Of a stretch of 59,379 nt of DNA, positions 1 to 8,540 are shown in pieces. The notes beneath the pieces are model-generated. The model saw only the letters and a list, made by a program, of their open reading frames with translations, ran no database searches and was not told the origin of the DNA. Position 1 is the first letter of the stretch; each line of letters opens with the position of its first letter. Source of the DNA: Bradyrhizobium elkanii WSM2783. GTDB taxonomy: Bacteria; Pseudomonadota; Alphaproteobacteria; Rhizobiales; Xanthobacteraceae. The stretch spans positions 1-59,379 of the forward strand of contig NZ_AXAP01000051.1 of assembly GCF_000472865.1 (NCBI RefSeq). Reading direction: 5' to 3'. The translations under genes were made by a program, and so were the position numbers.

Positions 1-442
1 TGGGTCCCGTGCAACAAAAAGCACGGGGGTAGGACCACAGGTTCAACCGAAGCATTCCGGCTTTCCCTGCGCGATGGTTTACGGCTTACTTCGTGCTCTC
101 CCCGGTGACCGGGCTTTCTTGCCACCGTCGCTCTGTTCAACGAACAGAACTTAGCGCCAGCGTCGGGGCGCCAGGACCACACGACTTCGCCGTCCGCTGA
201 TGTCGCGTTCGTCTGTCGCAACACCTGCGTCCACCGCATCTCACCGCAACGTTCGTGACGATCGCGAGCCGCCCCTCATTCGGATGAGACGCGCGGAGTT
301 AAATCATTGATTTGCCCGACGGCGGAAGCGGAATGTTTTTCGCGCGAGGGGTGGACGAGGCAAATCACGTTGATTGGATTAAGGAAAATCGCGCGAGCGA
401 TATGACGGAGCAAGTGCTGAACTTCACCGTGCTCTACCCATC
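1..442. other. Gene-free region with hairpins at the left edge
   Basis: I see no convincing gene here. A hairpin with 7-bp arms CCCGTGC/GCACGGG lies at 6-27, and a compact palindrome CCCGGTGACCGGG lies at 101-113. From memory, the stretch around 90-320 resembles a non-coding sequence that recurs in Bradyrhizobium genomes, but I cannot confirm this. Two short ORFs overlap the 3' part (276-965 minus, 312-536 plus). They run into or oppose the LysR gene and look like shadows. Confidence 0.45.
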
Positions 443-1357
443 CTACATTTTTCGCCTGTCCAACTCCCGTCCCGTCTCCAGCATCAATTGGCGGAGCCAG
501 ATCGAGCCGGGGTCCATCTGGGCGCGGGTGGGATAGAACATGTATTGTTCGTCCATGCCGGGATCGAGCGGCGGCGTCACGGCCAGCAATGACAATTGCC
601 TGGCGAGCGCTGCGATCAGGCGGCGCGGCACGAAGGCGACGAGGTCGGTGCGGGCTGTGACATGCAGCGCCTCGATATAGCCAGGCACGACAAGAGCGAT
701 GCGCCGCTCGATGCCCTTGGAGCGCAACCAGCCATCGATCAGGTCCTCGTTCTGGCCGCGGATCACGACGGCGACATGCCTCGCCGCCAGGAACGCTTCG
801 CACTTCTTCAACCTCGCGCCCACGGGATGGCCGCGGCGCACCGCGAGCGCGTCGCTGTCGACATAGAGGCGCTGGCGGTGGAAGCCCTTGAAGGCGTCGC
901 CGATCGAGATCACGAGATCGATGGTGCGGGCGAACTCGGCGGTGAAGATCGCGGGCCCCCGCCACGGCACCACGTCGATCGTCACATGCGGCGCAACGCG
1001 CGTGATCTTCTCCATCAATGGCGGCATCAGGAGTTCGACCGCAAGGTCCGGCATCATCAGCCGGAAATGCCGATCGCTGCTGATGGCGTCGAACGCGTCG
1101 GGAACGAACAGCGCGCGCACCTGGTCCAGCGCCTGCGCCAGGGGCGCGCGCAACGCCTGCGCCCGCGGCGTCAGCTCCATGCGCGCGCCGCTCCGCACCA
1201 GGAGTGGATCGCCGATCAGGTCGCGCAGGCGCTGCAGCGCGTGGCTTGTGGCCGGCTGTGACAGACGAAGCCGCATCGCGGCGCGGCTGACACTGGCTTC
1301 TCGCAGCAGCGCGTCGAGCGCGATCAGGAGATTGAGGTCGAGCGAATTCAAATTCAT
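443..1357 (-). CDS. LysR family transcriptional regulator
   Basis: This is a DNA-binding regulator of about 304 residues, the usual LysR length. The N-terminus carries the family winged helix-turn-helix (residues about 3-62, with the core SRAAMRLRLSQPATSHALQRLR). The rest is the periplasmic-binding-protein-like effector domain. The sequence resembles the NodD/LinR-like branch of LysR regulators, but no inducer can be read from it. I chose the ATG at 1357 (MNLNSLDLNLL) because LysR proteins normally begin a few residues before the helix-turn-helix; an ATG at 1375 and a longer frame to 1414 also exist. The gene is divergent from the SnoaL-like gene at 1452, which makes that gene the natural candidate target. 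Family assignment is firm and the target is inferred. Confidence 0.93.
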   Translation of the reverse strand: MNLNSLDLNLLIALDALLREASVSRAAMRLRLSQPATSHALQRLRDLIGDPLLVRSGARMELTPRAQALRAPLAQALDQVRALFVPDAFDAISSDRHFRLMMPDLAVELLMPPLMEKITRVAPHVTIDVVPWRGPAIFTAEFARTIDLVISIGDAFKGFHRQRLYVDSDALAVRRGHPVGARLKKCEAFLAARHVAVVIRGQNEDLIDGWLRSKGIERRIALVVPGYIEALHVTARTDLVAFVPRRLIAALARQLSLLAVTPPLDPGMDEQYMFYPTRAQMDPGSIWLRQLMLETGRELDRRKM

Positions 1358-1364
1358 CTGACGA

Positions 1365-1388
1365 ATAGATATCATATCGGCTATCGAT
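1365..1388. promoter_or_regulatory. Possible LysR box between divergent genes
   Basis: The short intergenic gap between the LysR gene and the divergent gene contains two overlapping imperfect inverted repeats: ATAG-N12-CTAT at 1365-1384 and ATCG-N5-CGAT at 1376-1388. The sequence also fits the loose T-N11-A rule of LysR sites at 1375-1387. The position suits auto-regulation and control of the divergent gene. The motif is short and could be chance. Confidence 0.3.
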
Positions 1389-1451
1389 TTGAAGAATGAT
1401 CTCTGTCGCGGCACAAGGAGGCGTATTCAGTCAGCCACCGGAGAAGCCGCC

Positions 1452-1895
1452 ATGAGCGCAGCCGACAACAAGAAATTGATGCAGCGGATCTTTGCCGCCG
1501 CCGGAAATCCCGATCCCGCGGCGCGCGACCGCGCGCTGTTCGCCGCGAGCCTTGCCGAGGATGCGATATGGACGGTGACGGAACAGTATTCCTGGTCGCG
1601 CACCTTCAGCGGCAAGCAATCGATCCTCAACGATCTGCACGGCCACGTCCGTTCGCTATTGGCGGAACGGGCGCGCACCGTCGCCCACCGCTTCATCGCC
1701 GACGGCGACCATGTCGTGGTCGAAGGCAAGGGCGACAACGTCACCAAGGACGGCGTTCGCTACGACAATGACTATTGCCTGGTGTTCCGGCTCGAGGACG
1801 GCAAGATCAAGGAGATCAGGGAATATTGCGATTCGGTGTTGACCGAGAAGGCGTTGGGGCAGTTTCCGGCGCCGCAGGTTCGTGCCGTGCGTTGA
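1452..1895 (+). CDS. SnoaL/NTF2-like small protein
   Basis: The protein has 147 residues and the pattern of the nuclear-transport-factor-2-like fold (SnoaL, DUF4440 and ketosteroid-isomerase-like families). It has an N-terminal helix with a sampled-activity pattern (FAASLAEDAIWTV), a central segment with HRFIADGDHVVVEGKG, and a final strand with YCLVFRLEDGKIKEIREYCD. Proteins of this fold include small isomerases, cyclases and many members of unknown role. The ATG at 1452 (MSAADNKK) is chosen over an upstream frame start because the upstream extension has no family-like content. The gene is divergent from the LysR gene, so it may be its target. The actual substrate cannot be read. Confidence 0.82.
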   Translation: MSAADNKKLMQRIFAAAGNPDPAARDRALFAASLAEDAIWTVTEQYSWSRTFSGKQSILNDLHGHVRSLLAERARTVAHRFIADGDHVVVEGKGDNVTKDGVRYDNDYCLVFRLEDGKIKEIREYCDSVLTEKALGQFPAPQVRAVR

Positions 1896-1901
1896 GGCTT
1901 C

Positions 1902-1996
1902 ATTCCGGGTTCTCGCTTCGCGAGCCCCGGAATGACGGAAGCAATTGGTTGGGGTGGCGGAGCACGGCGCGGTGCGCGTTTGCCCACCCTACGATG
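1902..1996. repeat. Dispersed palindromic repeats (CCGGAAT and GGGTGGGC types)
   Basis: At 1902-1937 an inverted repeat pairs ATTCCGGG with CCCCGGAAT around TCGCTTCGCGAG, just after the stop of the SnoaL-like gene, where it could act as a terminator. The same core recurs at 8609-8645. It is followed by a GGGTGGCGGAGC...GCCCACCCTACG element that ends near 1992 and has relatives at 17530 and 23314. Confidence 0.75.
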
Positions 1997-2013
1997 CTAA
2001 CCGTCGCTGGTGC

Positions 2014-2877
2014 CTACCGCACACCATAGCGCGTGAAGTCGCTGCCGATCTTGACCTGGATCGTCTTTGCCGATGCGATATCGGCGTTGCTGCCCGCTTT
2101 GTCGCCCGTCTTCAGCCTGGCAAGCCCGCGCCCATAGAGTGCGCTCGCCAGCTTCGGATCGAGTTGCAGCGCAGAGCTGTAATCATCGATAGCCGCGTCG
2201 AATTTGCCCATTTTGAGATAGATCAGCCCGCGTGAGTCATATGTCGCGGCGTTGTTCGACGCTAATTGAAGCGCCTTGTTGCAGTCCTCCAGTGCCGCCT
2301 CCAGTGCGCCGAGGATGGCCTGCGTCCAACAGCGTCCGCTCCACACGGCTTCCAAATCGGGTTCGAGACGAATTGCCTCGTCATAATCCCGCGCCGCGCG
2401 ATCGTATTCGTGCTTTTTCAGATAGGCTCTGGCACGGTTGGCGAAAGCGCTGCCATAGCTGGGATTGATCTGGATCGCGCCATCGAGAGCTTTGATGGCG
2501 AGATCGTATTCGCCTTTCTTCAAATAAGCCGCGCCGCGATTGTTGAAGGCCTTGACGTAGGTTGGATTGAGCTGGATCGATTGATCGAAATCCTGGATGG
2601 CGCGGTCGTAGTCTCCCTGTGCCGCATAGGCGTTGCCACGATTGTTGTAGGCGATTGCCAAGGCAGCTGTCTTGCCGTGACCGGAAGCGATGAGCGCCGT
2701 GCAGCCATTGACACGGGCTTCAAGCGAGGCGTGATCCGTGCCGTTGCACAACGCAATGTCGGTCAGATAGTTGCTCTTCTTCGCATCCTCCTGCGCCGCC
2801 GCGGGTGAGCCGAGCAGCAGCAGGATGAGCATGCATGCGACGCCGTCAACGATGCCTCCCCTCGTACTGGCGTCCAT
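2014..2877 (-). CDS. Exported tetratricopeptide-repeat protein
   Basis: The precursor has about 287 residues. A signal peptide (hydrophobic MLILLLLGSPAAAQ, cleavage after AAAQ) is followed by about five TPR units of 34 residues with the usual pattern, such as AYNNRGNAYAAQGDYDRAIQ and AFNNRGAAYLKKGEYDLAIK. TPR proteins are protein-binding scaffolds, here presumably periplasmic. I chose the ATG at 2877 because AGGAAG lies just upstream; an ATG at 2919 is possible. The stop of the FecR-domain gene (2990) lies 112 bases upstream on the same strand, so the two may be co-transcribed. The partner is unknown. Confidence 0.88.
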   Translation of the reverse strand: MDASTRGGIVDGVACMLILLLLGSPAAAQEDAKKSNYLTDIALCNGTDHASLEARVNGCTALIASGHGKTAALAIAYNNRGNAYAAQGDYDRAIQDFDQSIQLNPTYVKAFNNRGAAYLKKGEYDLAIKALDGAIQINPSYGSAFANRARAYLKKHEYDRAARDYDEAIRLEPDLEAVWSGRCWTQAILGALEAALEDCNKALQLASNNAATYDSRGLIYLKMGKFDAAIDDYSSALQLDPKLASALYGRGLARLKTGDKAGSNADIASAKTIQVKIGSDFTRYGVR

Positions 2878-2989
2878 ATCAGGCTTCCTGATTTTGGAAA
2901 TTGAGGAATCCGCGGTCATCAGTTTTCCGCGGAAAGGCGTCACGTCCTGCTGGGGCCCTGCGCCGAGGCTGACTTCGGAATAAATCGGT

Positions 2990-3649
2990 CTAGCACCCTC
3001 GGCAGATATTCAGATTGGACTTGCGATTGGCTTTCTGTTCGGACTGCTGCGCTGCAGATGGGCCGGACTTTTTCGTAAGCTTGTTCTTGCCCTCTTCGAT
3101 AAGGGTTGAAAACTTGACTGTCCCGTCATCCGAAATTTCGACATGTGGAGTCGTGCCCCGAATACCCATCGTTGCGACTGGGGTATCGACCTTCATGTCG
3201 CCGGACTTCGCGATATTGCCGGCGACAAACGTAAGTGTTCCGTTGGTCAGATTGAACAAGGTCGAGTTGGATTTCCCATTCGGGTCGTACACGAATTCGT
3301 CCAACGCCATGCGGGCGTTGCTCGATAGTTTGAACGAACTGCCGTCGGCAAAGTTGATCCCGACCCGGCCATCGGCTCCGGTCCGGACCACATCGCCGAG
3401 GTAAACGATATCACCCACCTTCGTCTGGACGATCTGGCCGGCGACATTTGCCTGAATGACCATCGCACCCGCATGCTCTATCGTTACCGAGCCGGTCGTG
3501 GTTACAACTGTTCCGATGGGTTTCGCTGATGCGAGATCCTGAACAGCGGGCGCGGGAGGATTGGTCTGCGCATCGGCCGCATCAACCAAAAGGCTGGCCA
3601 ACGCCAGAGCCAAACTCGCCACCGACGCGATAATCGTATGCGTGCGCAT
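2990..3649 (-). CDS. FecR-domain exported protein
   Basis: The protein has 219 residues with a signal peptide (MRTHTIIASVASLALALASLL, cleavage near AADAQ). It then has a FecR-type domain with the hallmarks GDIVYLGDVVRTGADGRVGI, FADGSSFKLSSNARM and VDTPVATMGIRGT. FecR domains sense or scaffold in the periplasm; this one lacks the N-terminal cytoplasmic anti-sigma region of true FecR. The tail is Lys/Gln-rich and ends with two cysteines (CRGC). The start at 3649 has a strong ribosome site (AGGAAGGGG). The gene is divergent from the VCBS protein, whose head contains the same domain. No sigma factor is nearby, so classical FecI/FecR signalling is unlikely. Confidence 0.88.
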   Translation of the reverse strand: MRTHTIIASVASLALALASLLVDAADAQTNPPAPAVQDLASAKPIGTVVTTTGSVTIEHAGAMVIQANVAGQIVQTKVGDIVYLGDVVRTGADGRVGINFADGSSFKLSSNARMALDEFVYDPNGKSNSTLFNLTNGTLTFVAGNIAKSGDMKVDTPVATMGIRGTTPHVEISDDGTVKFSTLIEEGKNKLTKKSGPSAAQQSEQKANRKSNLNICRGC

Positions 3650-3878
3650 GATCCCCTTCCTGAGAAGATCCTTTTTGCCGCGTGACAGTCCGCTGACTTC
3701 AATGGTCAGCCGGGTCGCTATAATCCATGCAGTACGTACGGTGTCAGGGCGGCCATGGCTGGCCACCTCATTTAAATTTTCGTCATACTAGGCCCCGAGC
3801 CGGTTCAATGCTACCAAAAGGTTTCATCTTGAGGGGCAGCGCGCCAGAGCAGGAAAACGACGTGCTCCAGGGAAAAGT

Positions 3879-3923
3879 GATTTAATTCATGCACCGGAAG
3901 ATTTAATTCATGCATTGAATGCA
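3879..3923. promoter_or_regulatory. Paired 15-bp direct repeats plus palindrome between FecR and VCBS genes
   Basis: GATTTAATTCATGCA occurs twice, at 3879-3893 and 3900-3914. The 21-bp period equals two helical turns. The second copy runs into a perfect palindrome TGCATTGAATGCA at 3911-3923. These AT-rich repeats lie in the 444-bp gap between the divergent FecR (starts 3649) and VCBS (starts 4094) genes, the expected position for a shared regulator site. The repeat is plain; its role is inferred. Confidence 0.5.
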
Positions 3924-4093
3924 TCGGATGTTACGGATAGGTTTGATTAAATTTGGATCAGGATGTTGCGGCGGGCTAGCCTAGGGTTGCCGACGCGAGG
4001 ATTGTTTTGACTTGATGGCGTAGGCAAAGCCAGAGCAAGAAAAGTGCGGCACCACGCTGGGCCTGAAAGTACTCAGCAGGCGAGGTCGAAGCC

Positions 4094-7000
4094 ATGTTCG
4101 TTGCGTCTTGCGTCGAGTCCGGGGGCGACCGCAACGCCATTGTCGCCCAGCTTCGCCAGATCATAGGCCATGTTCAGATCGCGATCGGTTGCTGCACCCT
4201 CAGCCGTGCGACCGGCATCGCCGTTCCACTCACGGCTGGCGATCCCGTTTATCAGGGAGACGTGATCGAGACGGCGGACGACGCGCAGGTCGGACTTCGC
4301 TTTATCGACGGCACCGTGTTCAACCTCTCTCCCGGCACCCGTCTGGTGTTGAACGAATTGATCTGTGATGCCGACGGCACCTCGCATTCGGCCCTGTTTG
4401 GCGTGACCAGAGGCACCTTCGCTTTCGTTGCCGGACGGGTGGCAACGACGGGCTGCCTCACGGTTGATACGCCTGTTGGAAGCATTCGGGGCCGCGCTCA
4501 TGGCGGCGGGATCGGCACGTTGACGCTCGCGGCGCTGGCCTTCGCCGTCATGAACGAAGTCCATGCCGCAGAGCCGGACGTCACATATCTCGATGACGAC
4601 AGCATCGCATACAAGGATCTCGAGCATGGCGTATTCGAGCTCGTGACCAAAGAGCCGATCCCGCGACACATCATTGTCGAGGATCCCGGAGAGACGACCA
4701 TCCTGAGCAGGAGAGGGTCCTCGGTCAGCGTCAACCAGACCGCGAATAGTGCGACTCGCATGGAGGAGTTGCATGCCGCCCAGCAGGACGTGCTGGCTAA
4801 TTTCGCGAAGGAACAGGTGGCGCCCGGGTCGAGCACGCCTCCCTCGACGATCAATGTGCTGCCGGTGCAGCCGATCAATTTTATTCAGACCGACATTCTC
4901 CAGATCCATAATTCGCTCCCGCCGCTGCCATCGTCGACGGTAGTTCCTGATCTGTTTGTCCTGCGTTCGCCGCCGGTGTTCACCCTCGCGGCGGGACCGA
5001 CGGAAATCGATACATCGGTGTTTGACCACTTCTCCGCAACGAGCGGAGCTTTCGTTGCCAGCAGCTCCAACGGTGCTGCCCTGACCTTCGGCATCAGTGG
5101 CGGAATCGCCGGCAGCACGGTGCTGGGAGGGGTGACATACGATGTATCGAGCGCCGGTCCCTATGGCAGGCTCTACCTCAACAGCGCGACGGGCGCCTAC
5201 ACCTTCGTTCCGGACAGCGGCGCGATCAATGCGCTGACCGCGCCGACGACCGCGAGCTTCATTATCACGGTGTCAGACGGCACACTCTCGTCCAATCAGG
5301 TCTTCACGATCGCCATCGATGGCGTCAACGACGCGGCCATCATTTCGGGCTCCACGACCGGCGCGGTGATCGAGGCAGGCGGCGCTGGGTCCGATATGCC
5401 TGCCGCAACCGGCACGCTTACCGACGTTGACGTCGACAATCCGCCGAATACCTTCACGGTGGTCAGCTCGAAGGCGAGCGCCGGCGGCTACGGCACCTTC
5501 ACGGTGACGGCGGCCGGCGTGTGGACCTACACGGTCAACGAGGCCAACCACGCGGTGCAGGCGCTCAATGTTGGCGACCATCTGACCGACACCTTCATCG
5601 TGACCACCGTGGATGGCACCCCTCAGGTGGTGACGATCACCATCAACGGCACCAATGACGCGGCCATCATCTCCGGCGCGACGACCGGCTCGGTGATCGA
5701 GGCGCCGGGCAAGCTGACCACGACCGGCACGCTGACCGATAGCGATGTCGACAATGCGCCCAACACCTTCACGGCGGTCACTTCGCCGACGGCAAGTCAT
5801 GGCGGCTATGGCACTTTCACGATGACCGCGGCCGGTGTCTGGACCTATACGCTCAACGACGCCAACCACGCGGTGCAGGCGCTCAATGTCGGCGACCACC
5901 TGACCGACACCTTCACGGTGACCACCGCGGACGGCACCGCGCAAGTGGTGACGATCACCATCAACGGCACCAACGACGCGGCCGTCATTTCCGGCGCCAC
6001 CACCGGCTGCGTGATCGAGGCCGGGGGCGTCGCCAATGCCAAGCCGGGCGTGCCGACCGCGACCGGCGCGCTCGCCGCCACCGACGTCGACAATCCGCCC
6101 GATCTTTTCACGGCGGTCAGTTCGCCGACGGCAAGTCATGGCGGCTACGGCACCTTCACGATGACGGCGGCCGGCGTGTGGACATACACGCTCGACAACG
6201 CCAACGGCGCGGTGCAGGCGCTCAACGTGTGCGACCACCTGACCGACAGCTTCACGGTGACCAGCATCGACGGCACCGCGCAGGTGGTGACGATCACCAT
6301 CCACGGCACCAACGACGCGGCCGTGGTTTCGGGCACGACGACCGGCACGGTGATCGAAGCTGGCTGCGATACGCCCGGCACGCCAACCGCGACCGGCGCG
6401 CTTACCGATACCGACGTTGATAATCCGGCGAATACCTTCACCGCGGTCTGCTCCCCGATGAAGAGCGATGGCGGCTATGGCACTTTCACGATGACGGGGG
6501 CCGGCGTGTGGACCTACACGCTCGACAATAGCAACTGCACGGTGCGGGCGCTCGACGCCTGCGACCACCTGACCGACACCTTCACGGTGAAGACCATAGA
6601 TGGCACCACGCAGGTGGTGACGATCACCATCAAGGGCACCAGCGACGCAGACCCCAGGGATTTCGACCATTTGGCCACGGGGAAGATCGAGGCTGCACCG
6701 AGTTCCACCGTTGCATTGAATGACAAAACCGACAAGGAGCTACCGACGAACGGCGGCTCTTCTGATGCCGCCGGGACTCATGGCGATGCAATCGATGGCG
6801 GCTCAACCGGCGGGCCTTCGGGTTTGGCGCCATCCTCTGTTGCTGAGGGGGTGTTTGGCTCAGGGCCGGCCGGTGCGCGGCTCGGAGACTCATTCCACTT
6901 CAAGGCGACGAGCTACGATCCTGGAGCTTCGAATGGCTTCGACCTCGGAAATGTGGGCCACGGCCCGGCATCGAGCAGTCATCCCGAAGGCGCTGCAGCA

Positions 7001-7135
7001 ATCCACGGACCGGAGGCAGCACAGGCAATCGAGGCGTCGCTGCATGGACAACACACGGCCGATCATTATGGCCCGGCTTCCGAGCTTGTCGGGAGCGCCG
7101 CGGTCACCCACGGGATGCACGATCTGATGATCTGA
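4094..7135 (+). CDS. VCBS-repeat surface protein with FecR-like head
   Basis: This is a 1013-residue, probably secreted adhesin-type protein. Residues about 20-140 form a FecR-like module (GDPVYQGDVIETADDAQVGL, FIDGTVFNLSPGTRLVLNE, VDTPVGSIRGRA). Residues 140-330 are the linker typical of rhizobial VCBS proteins (DDDSIAYKDLEHG). Residues about 330-409 are a cadherin/VCBS-like domain. Four tandem VCBS units begin at residues 410, 519, 625 and 738, each with N-D-A, VIEAG, TATG-LTD-DVDN, GGYGTFT and GVWTYT. There is no Sec signal peptide, which fits type I secretion, but no secretion genes are in the window. Several Gly or Ser positions of the later repeats are Cys. An in-frame TGA lies 30 bases upstream, so ATG 4094 is the first possible start. 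Confidence 0.9.
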   Translation: MFVASCVESGGDRNAIVAQLRQIIGHVQIAIGCCTLSRATGIAVPLTAGDPVYQGDVIETADDAQVGLRFIDGTVFNLSPGTRLVLNELICDADGTSHSALFGVTRGTFAFVAGRVATTGCLTVDTPVGSIRGRAHGGGIGTLTLAALAFAVMNEVHAAEPDVTYLDDDSIAYKDLEHGVFELVTKEPIPRHIIVEDPGETTILSRRGSSVSVNQTANSATRMEELHAAQQDVLANFAKEQVAPGSSTPPSTINVLPVQPINFIQTDILQIHNSLPPLPSSTVVPDLFVLRSPPVFTLAAGPTEIDTSVFDHFSATSGAFVASSSNGAALTFGISGGIAGSTVLGGVTYDVSSAGPYGRLYLNSATGAYTFVPDSGAINALTAPTTASFIITVSDGTLSSNQVFTIAIDGVNDAAIISGSTTGAVIEAGGAGSDMPAATGTLTDVDVDNPPNTFTVVSSKASAGGYGTFTVTAAGVWTYTVNEANHAVQALNVGDHLTDTFIVTTVDGTPQVVTITINGTNDAAIISGATTGSVIEAPGKLTTTGTLTDSDVDNAPNTFTAVTSPTASHGGYGTFTMTAAGVWTYTLNDANHAVQALNVGDHLTDTFTVTTADGTAQVVTITINGTNDAAVISGATTGCVIEAGGVANAKPGVPTATGALAATDVDNPPDLFTAVSSPTASHGGYGTFTMTAAGVWTYTLDNANGAVQALNVCDHLTDSFTVTSIDGTAQVVTITIHGTNDAAVVSGTTTGTVIEAGCDTPGTPTATGALTDTDVDNPANTFTAVCSPMKSDGGYGTFTMTGAGVWTYTLDNSNCTVRALDACDHLTDTFTVKTIDGTTQVVTITIKGTSDADPRDFDHLATGKIEAAPSSTVALNDKTDKELPTNGGSSDAAGTHGDAIDGGSTGGPSGLAPSSVAEGVFGSGPAGARLGDSFHFKATSYDPGASNGFDLGNVGHGPASSSHPEGAAAIHGPEAAQAIEASLHGQHTADHYGPASELVGSAAVTHGMHDLMI
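5321..6634 (+). repeat. Four tandem VCBS coding repeats
   Basis: The coding sequence repeats at about 320-340 bp intervals: 5321-5647, 5648-5965, 5966-6304 and 6305-6634. Each unit starts with a Gly-Val/Thr-Asn-Asp-Ala-Ala segment. Similarity is high at the DNA level, so slippage or recombination between units is plausible. Confidence 0.9.
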
Positions 7136-7235
7136 CGGAATCAGGTGGGCACGGCGCGTGGTTTCCTTGCTCCCGCGCGCCTGTCCACCTGGCCGACCTC
7201 GCGCGCCGGCATACGCCGGCGCGCCGAAAGGGCGG

Positions 7236-7922
7236 TTAAGCCACCTTGGTTTTGAGGTGGCCGAACATGAAGTTCTTCGCTTCCTCGTCCAGCTCGGCCT
7301 TGAAGGTGAACTTGTCCTTCAATGCGATCGCGCGTGCGGCGGCCGGCCGCGCGGTGATCTCGTCGACCAGGCGCTTGACGTTCGGGTACTTGGCGTAAGC
7401 TTCCTCGCCGAGCACGAACGACCCCAGCCGTGCCCAGCCCCAGAGCGCCATGTCGACGATCGTGTAGGTGTCGCCGACCATGTAGCGGCTCTTGGCGAGG
7501 TGGTCGTCGAGAATCTTGTAGTGGCGGTTCGCCTCGTATTGGTAGCGGTTGTGTGCGTATTCCAGCTCCTTTGGCGCCACCGTCTTGAAATGCACCGCCT
7601 GACCCGAATAGGGGCCGAGGCCGGTGGCGATGAACATCAGCCAGGACAGCATCTGCGCGCGGCTCGCCGGCGTATTGGCGGGCAGGAATTTTCCGGTTTT
7701 CTCGGCGAGGTAGAGCAGGATCGCGTTGGAATCGAACACGAACACGCCGTCATCGTCGATCGCCGGCACCTTGGCGTTCGGGTTGACCTTCAAAAATTCC
7801 GGCTTGAACTGCTCGCCCTTGCGGGTGTCGACCGGTATTGCCTCGAAGGCGAGGCCGGACTCTTCCAGGAACAGTGCGACCTTGTTCGGGTTCGGTGCTC
7901 CGTTGAAGTAGAATTTGAGCAT
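7236..7922 (-). CDS. Glutathione S-transferase family protein
   Basis: The protein has 228 residues with a thioredoxin-like N-terminal domain (residues 1-80: MLKFYFNGAPNPNKVALFLE, then VPAIDDDGVFVFDSNAIL, in which VPAI holds the cis-Pro and D-S the glutathione gamma-glutamyl contact). An all-helical C-terminal domain follows. The layout resembles bacterial GSTs related to YghU/YfcG or Ure2p-like types. Such enzymes conjugate or reduce substrates with glutathione in the cytoplasm; the substrate here is unknown. The start at 7922 has a GGAG site upstream, and the longer frame to 8003 lacks GST content. The gene stands alone, between the VCBS gene and a small membrane protein. Confidence 0.9.
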   Translation of the reverse strand: MLKFYFNGAPNPNKVALFLEESGLAFEAIPVDTRKGEQFKPEFLKVNPNAKVPAIDDDGVFVFDSNAILLYLAEKTGKFLPANTPASRAQMLSWLMFIATGLGPYSGQAVHFKTVAPKELEYAHNRYQYEANRHYKILDDHLAKSRYMVGDTYTIVDMALWGWARLGSFVLGEEAYAKYPNVKRLVDEITARPAAARAIALKDKFTFKAELDEEAKNFMFGHLKTKVA

Positions 7923-8057
7923 CTCAAAGGCTCCGTTTGTTTTGTTGCCGACCAAATCGGGACGCGAGCCGCATGGGCCGCGGGCCGCACTCATGCGCCA
8001 CATCGGGCGGAGCGCGCAAGCGATGAATTTGTGAAAGCGCCTCGGGCGGCTTGGCGA

Positions 8058-8384
8058 TCAGCCGAAGTACATAAAGCCAACCGCGCTGGCGACGATCAGC
8101 GCAATCCCTGCTGCGTCCAGCAGCGCGGCGAAGCGCGTCGCGGTTTGCAGATCGGTGGCGTGAGCGGCACGCTCGGCGCTGCGCCCACAGCCGTGCGTAA
8201 TGATGTCCTCGGTGAACTGGCCATGCGCCTCCAATGCGCTCGTCAGTCCGACGGAGACCAAGAGGACGCCGAAGATGCCGAGGCCGAAAAAGCCGAGCAG
8301 GCCAAAAAGCAATATCGGGAACATGCCGACAAAGAATATCGGCAACAGCGGCACAAGCAGCAACGTCTCGGATTGTCTGCGCAT
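8058..8384 (-). CDS. Small membrane protein, unknown function
   Basis: The protein has about 108 residues with two N-terminal hydrophobic stretches (TLLLVPLLPIFFVGMFPILL and FGLLGFFGLGIFGVLLVSVG) and a C-terminal one (LDAAGIALIVASAVGFMYFG). A hydrophilic loop between them contains one Cys. I do not recognise the family. ATG 8384 is used; a TTG at 8396 would add four residues. It precedes the GST gene on the same strand with a 135-bp gap, so co-transcription is possible but not shown. Confidence 0.6.
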   Translation of the reverse strand: MRRQSETLLLVPLLPIFFVGMFPILLFGLLGFFGLGIFGVLLVSVGLTSALEAHGQFTEDIITHGCGRSAERAAHATDLQTATRFAALLDAAGIALIVASAVGFMYFG

Positions 8385-8540
8385 CGGGCAATCCAATCGA
8401 AACAGCGACCAGTTGTTGGATGCTAGGCCCTTTGTTCGCGCCGAATCAAGGCAAGAGCGTTCAACACGGCGTCATCGTGGCTTGGTGTGCAGCTTAGCTT
8501 GTTGGCCCGGAAGCACAGAAGCCAACAGGACTTCTTTCGT

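Noticed and set aside
5321..6634. Possible CRISPR or satellite array
   Set aside because: The repeats are about 330 bp, lie in frame in a coding gene and encode VCBS domains.
5273..6670. Minus-strand ORF of 465 codons rich in Arg, His and Gly
   Set aside because: It lies opposite the VCBS repeats and is a mirror of their codon bias, and it has no family motifs.
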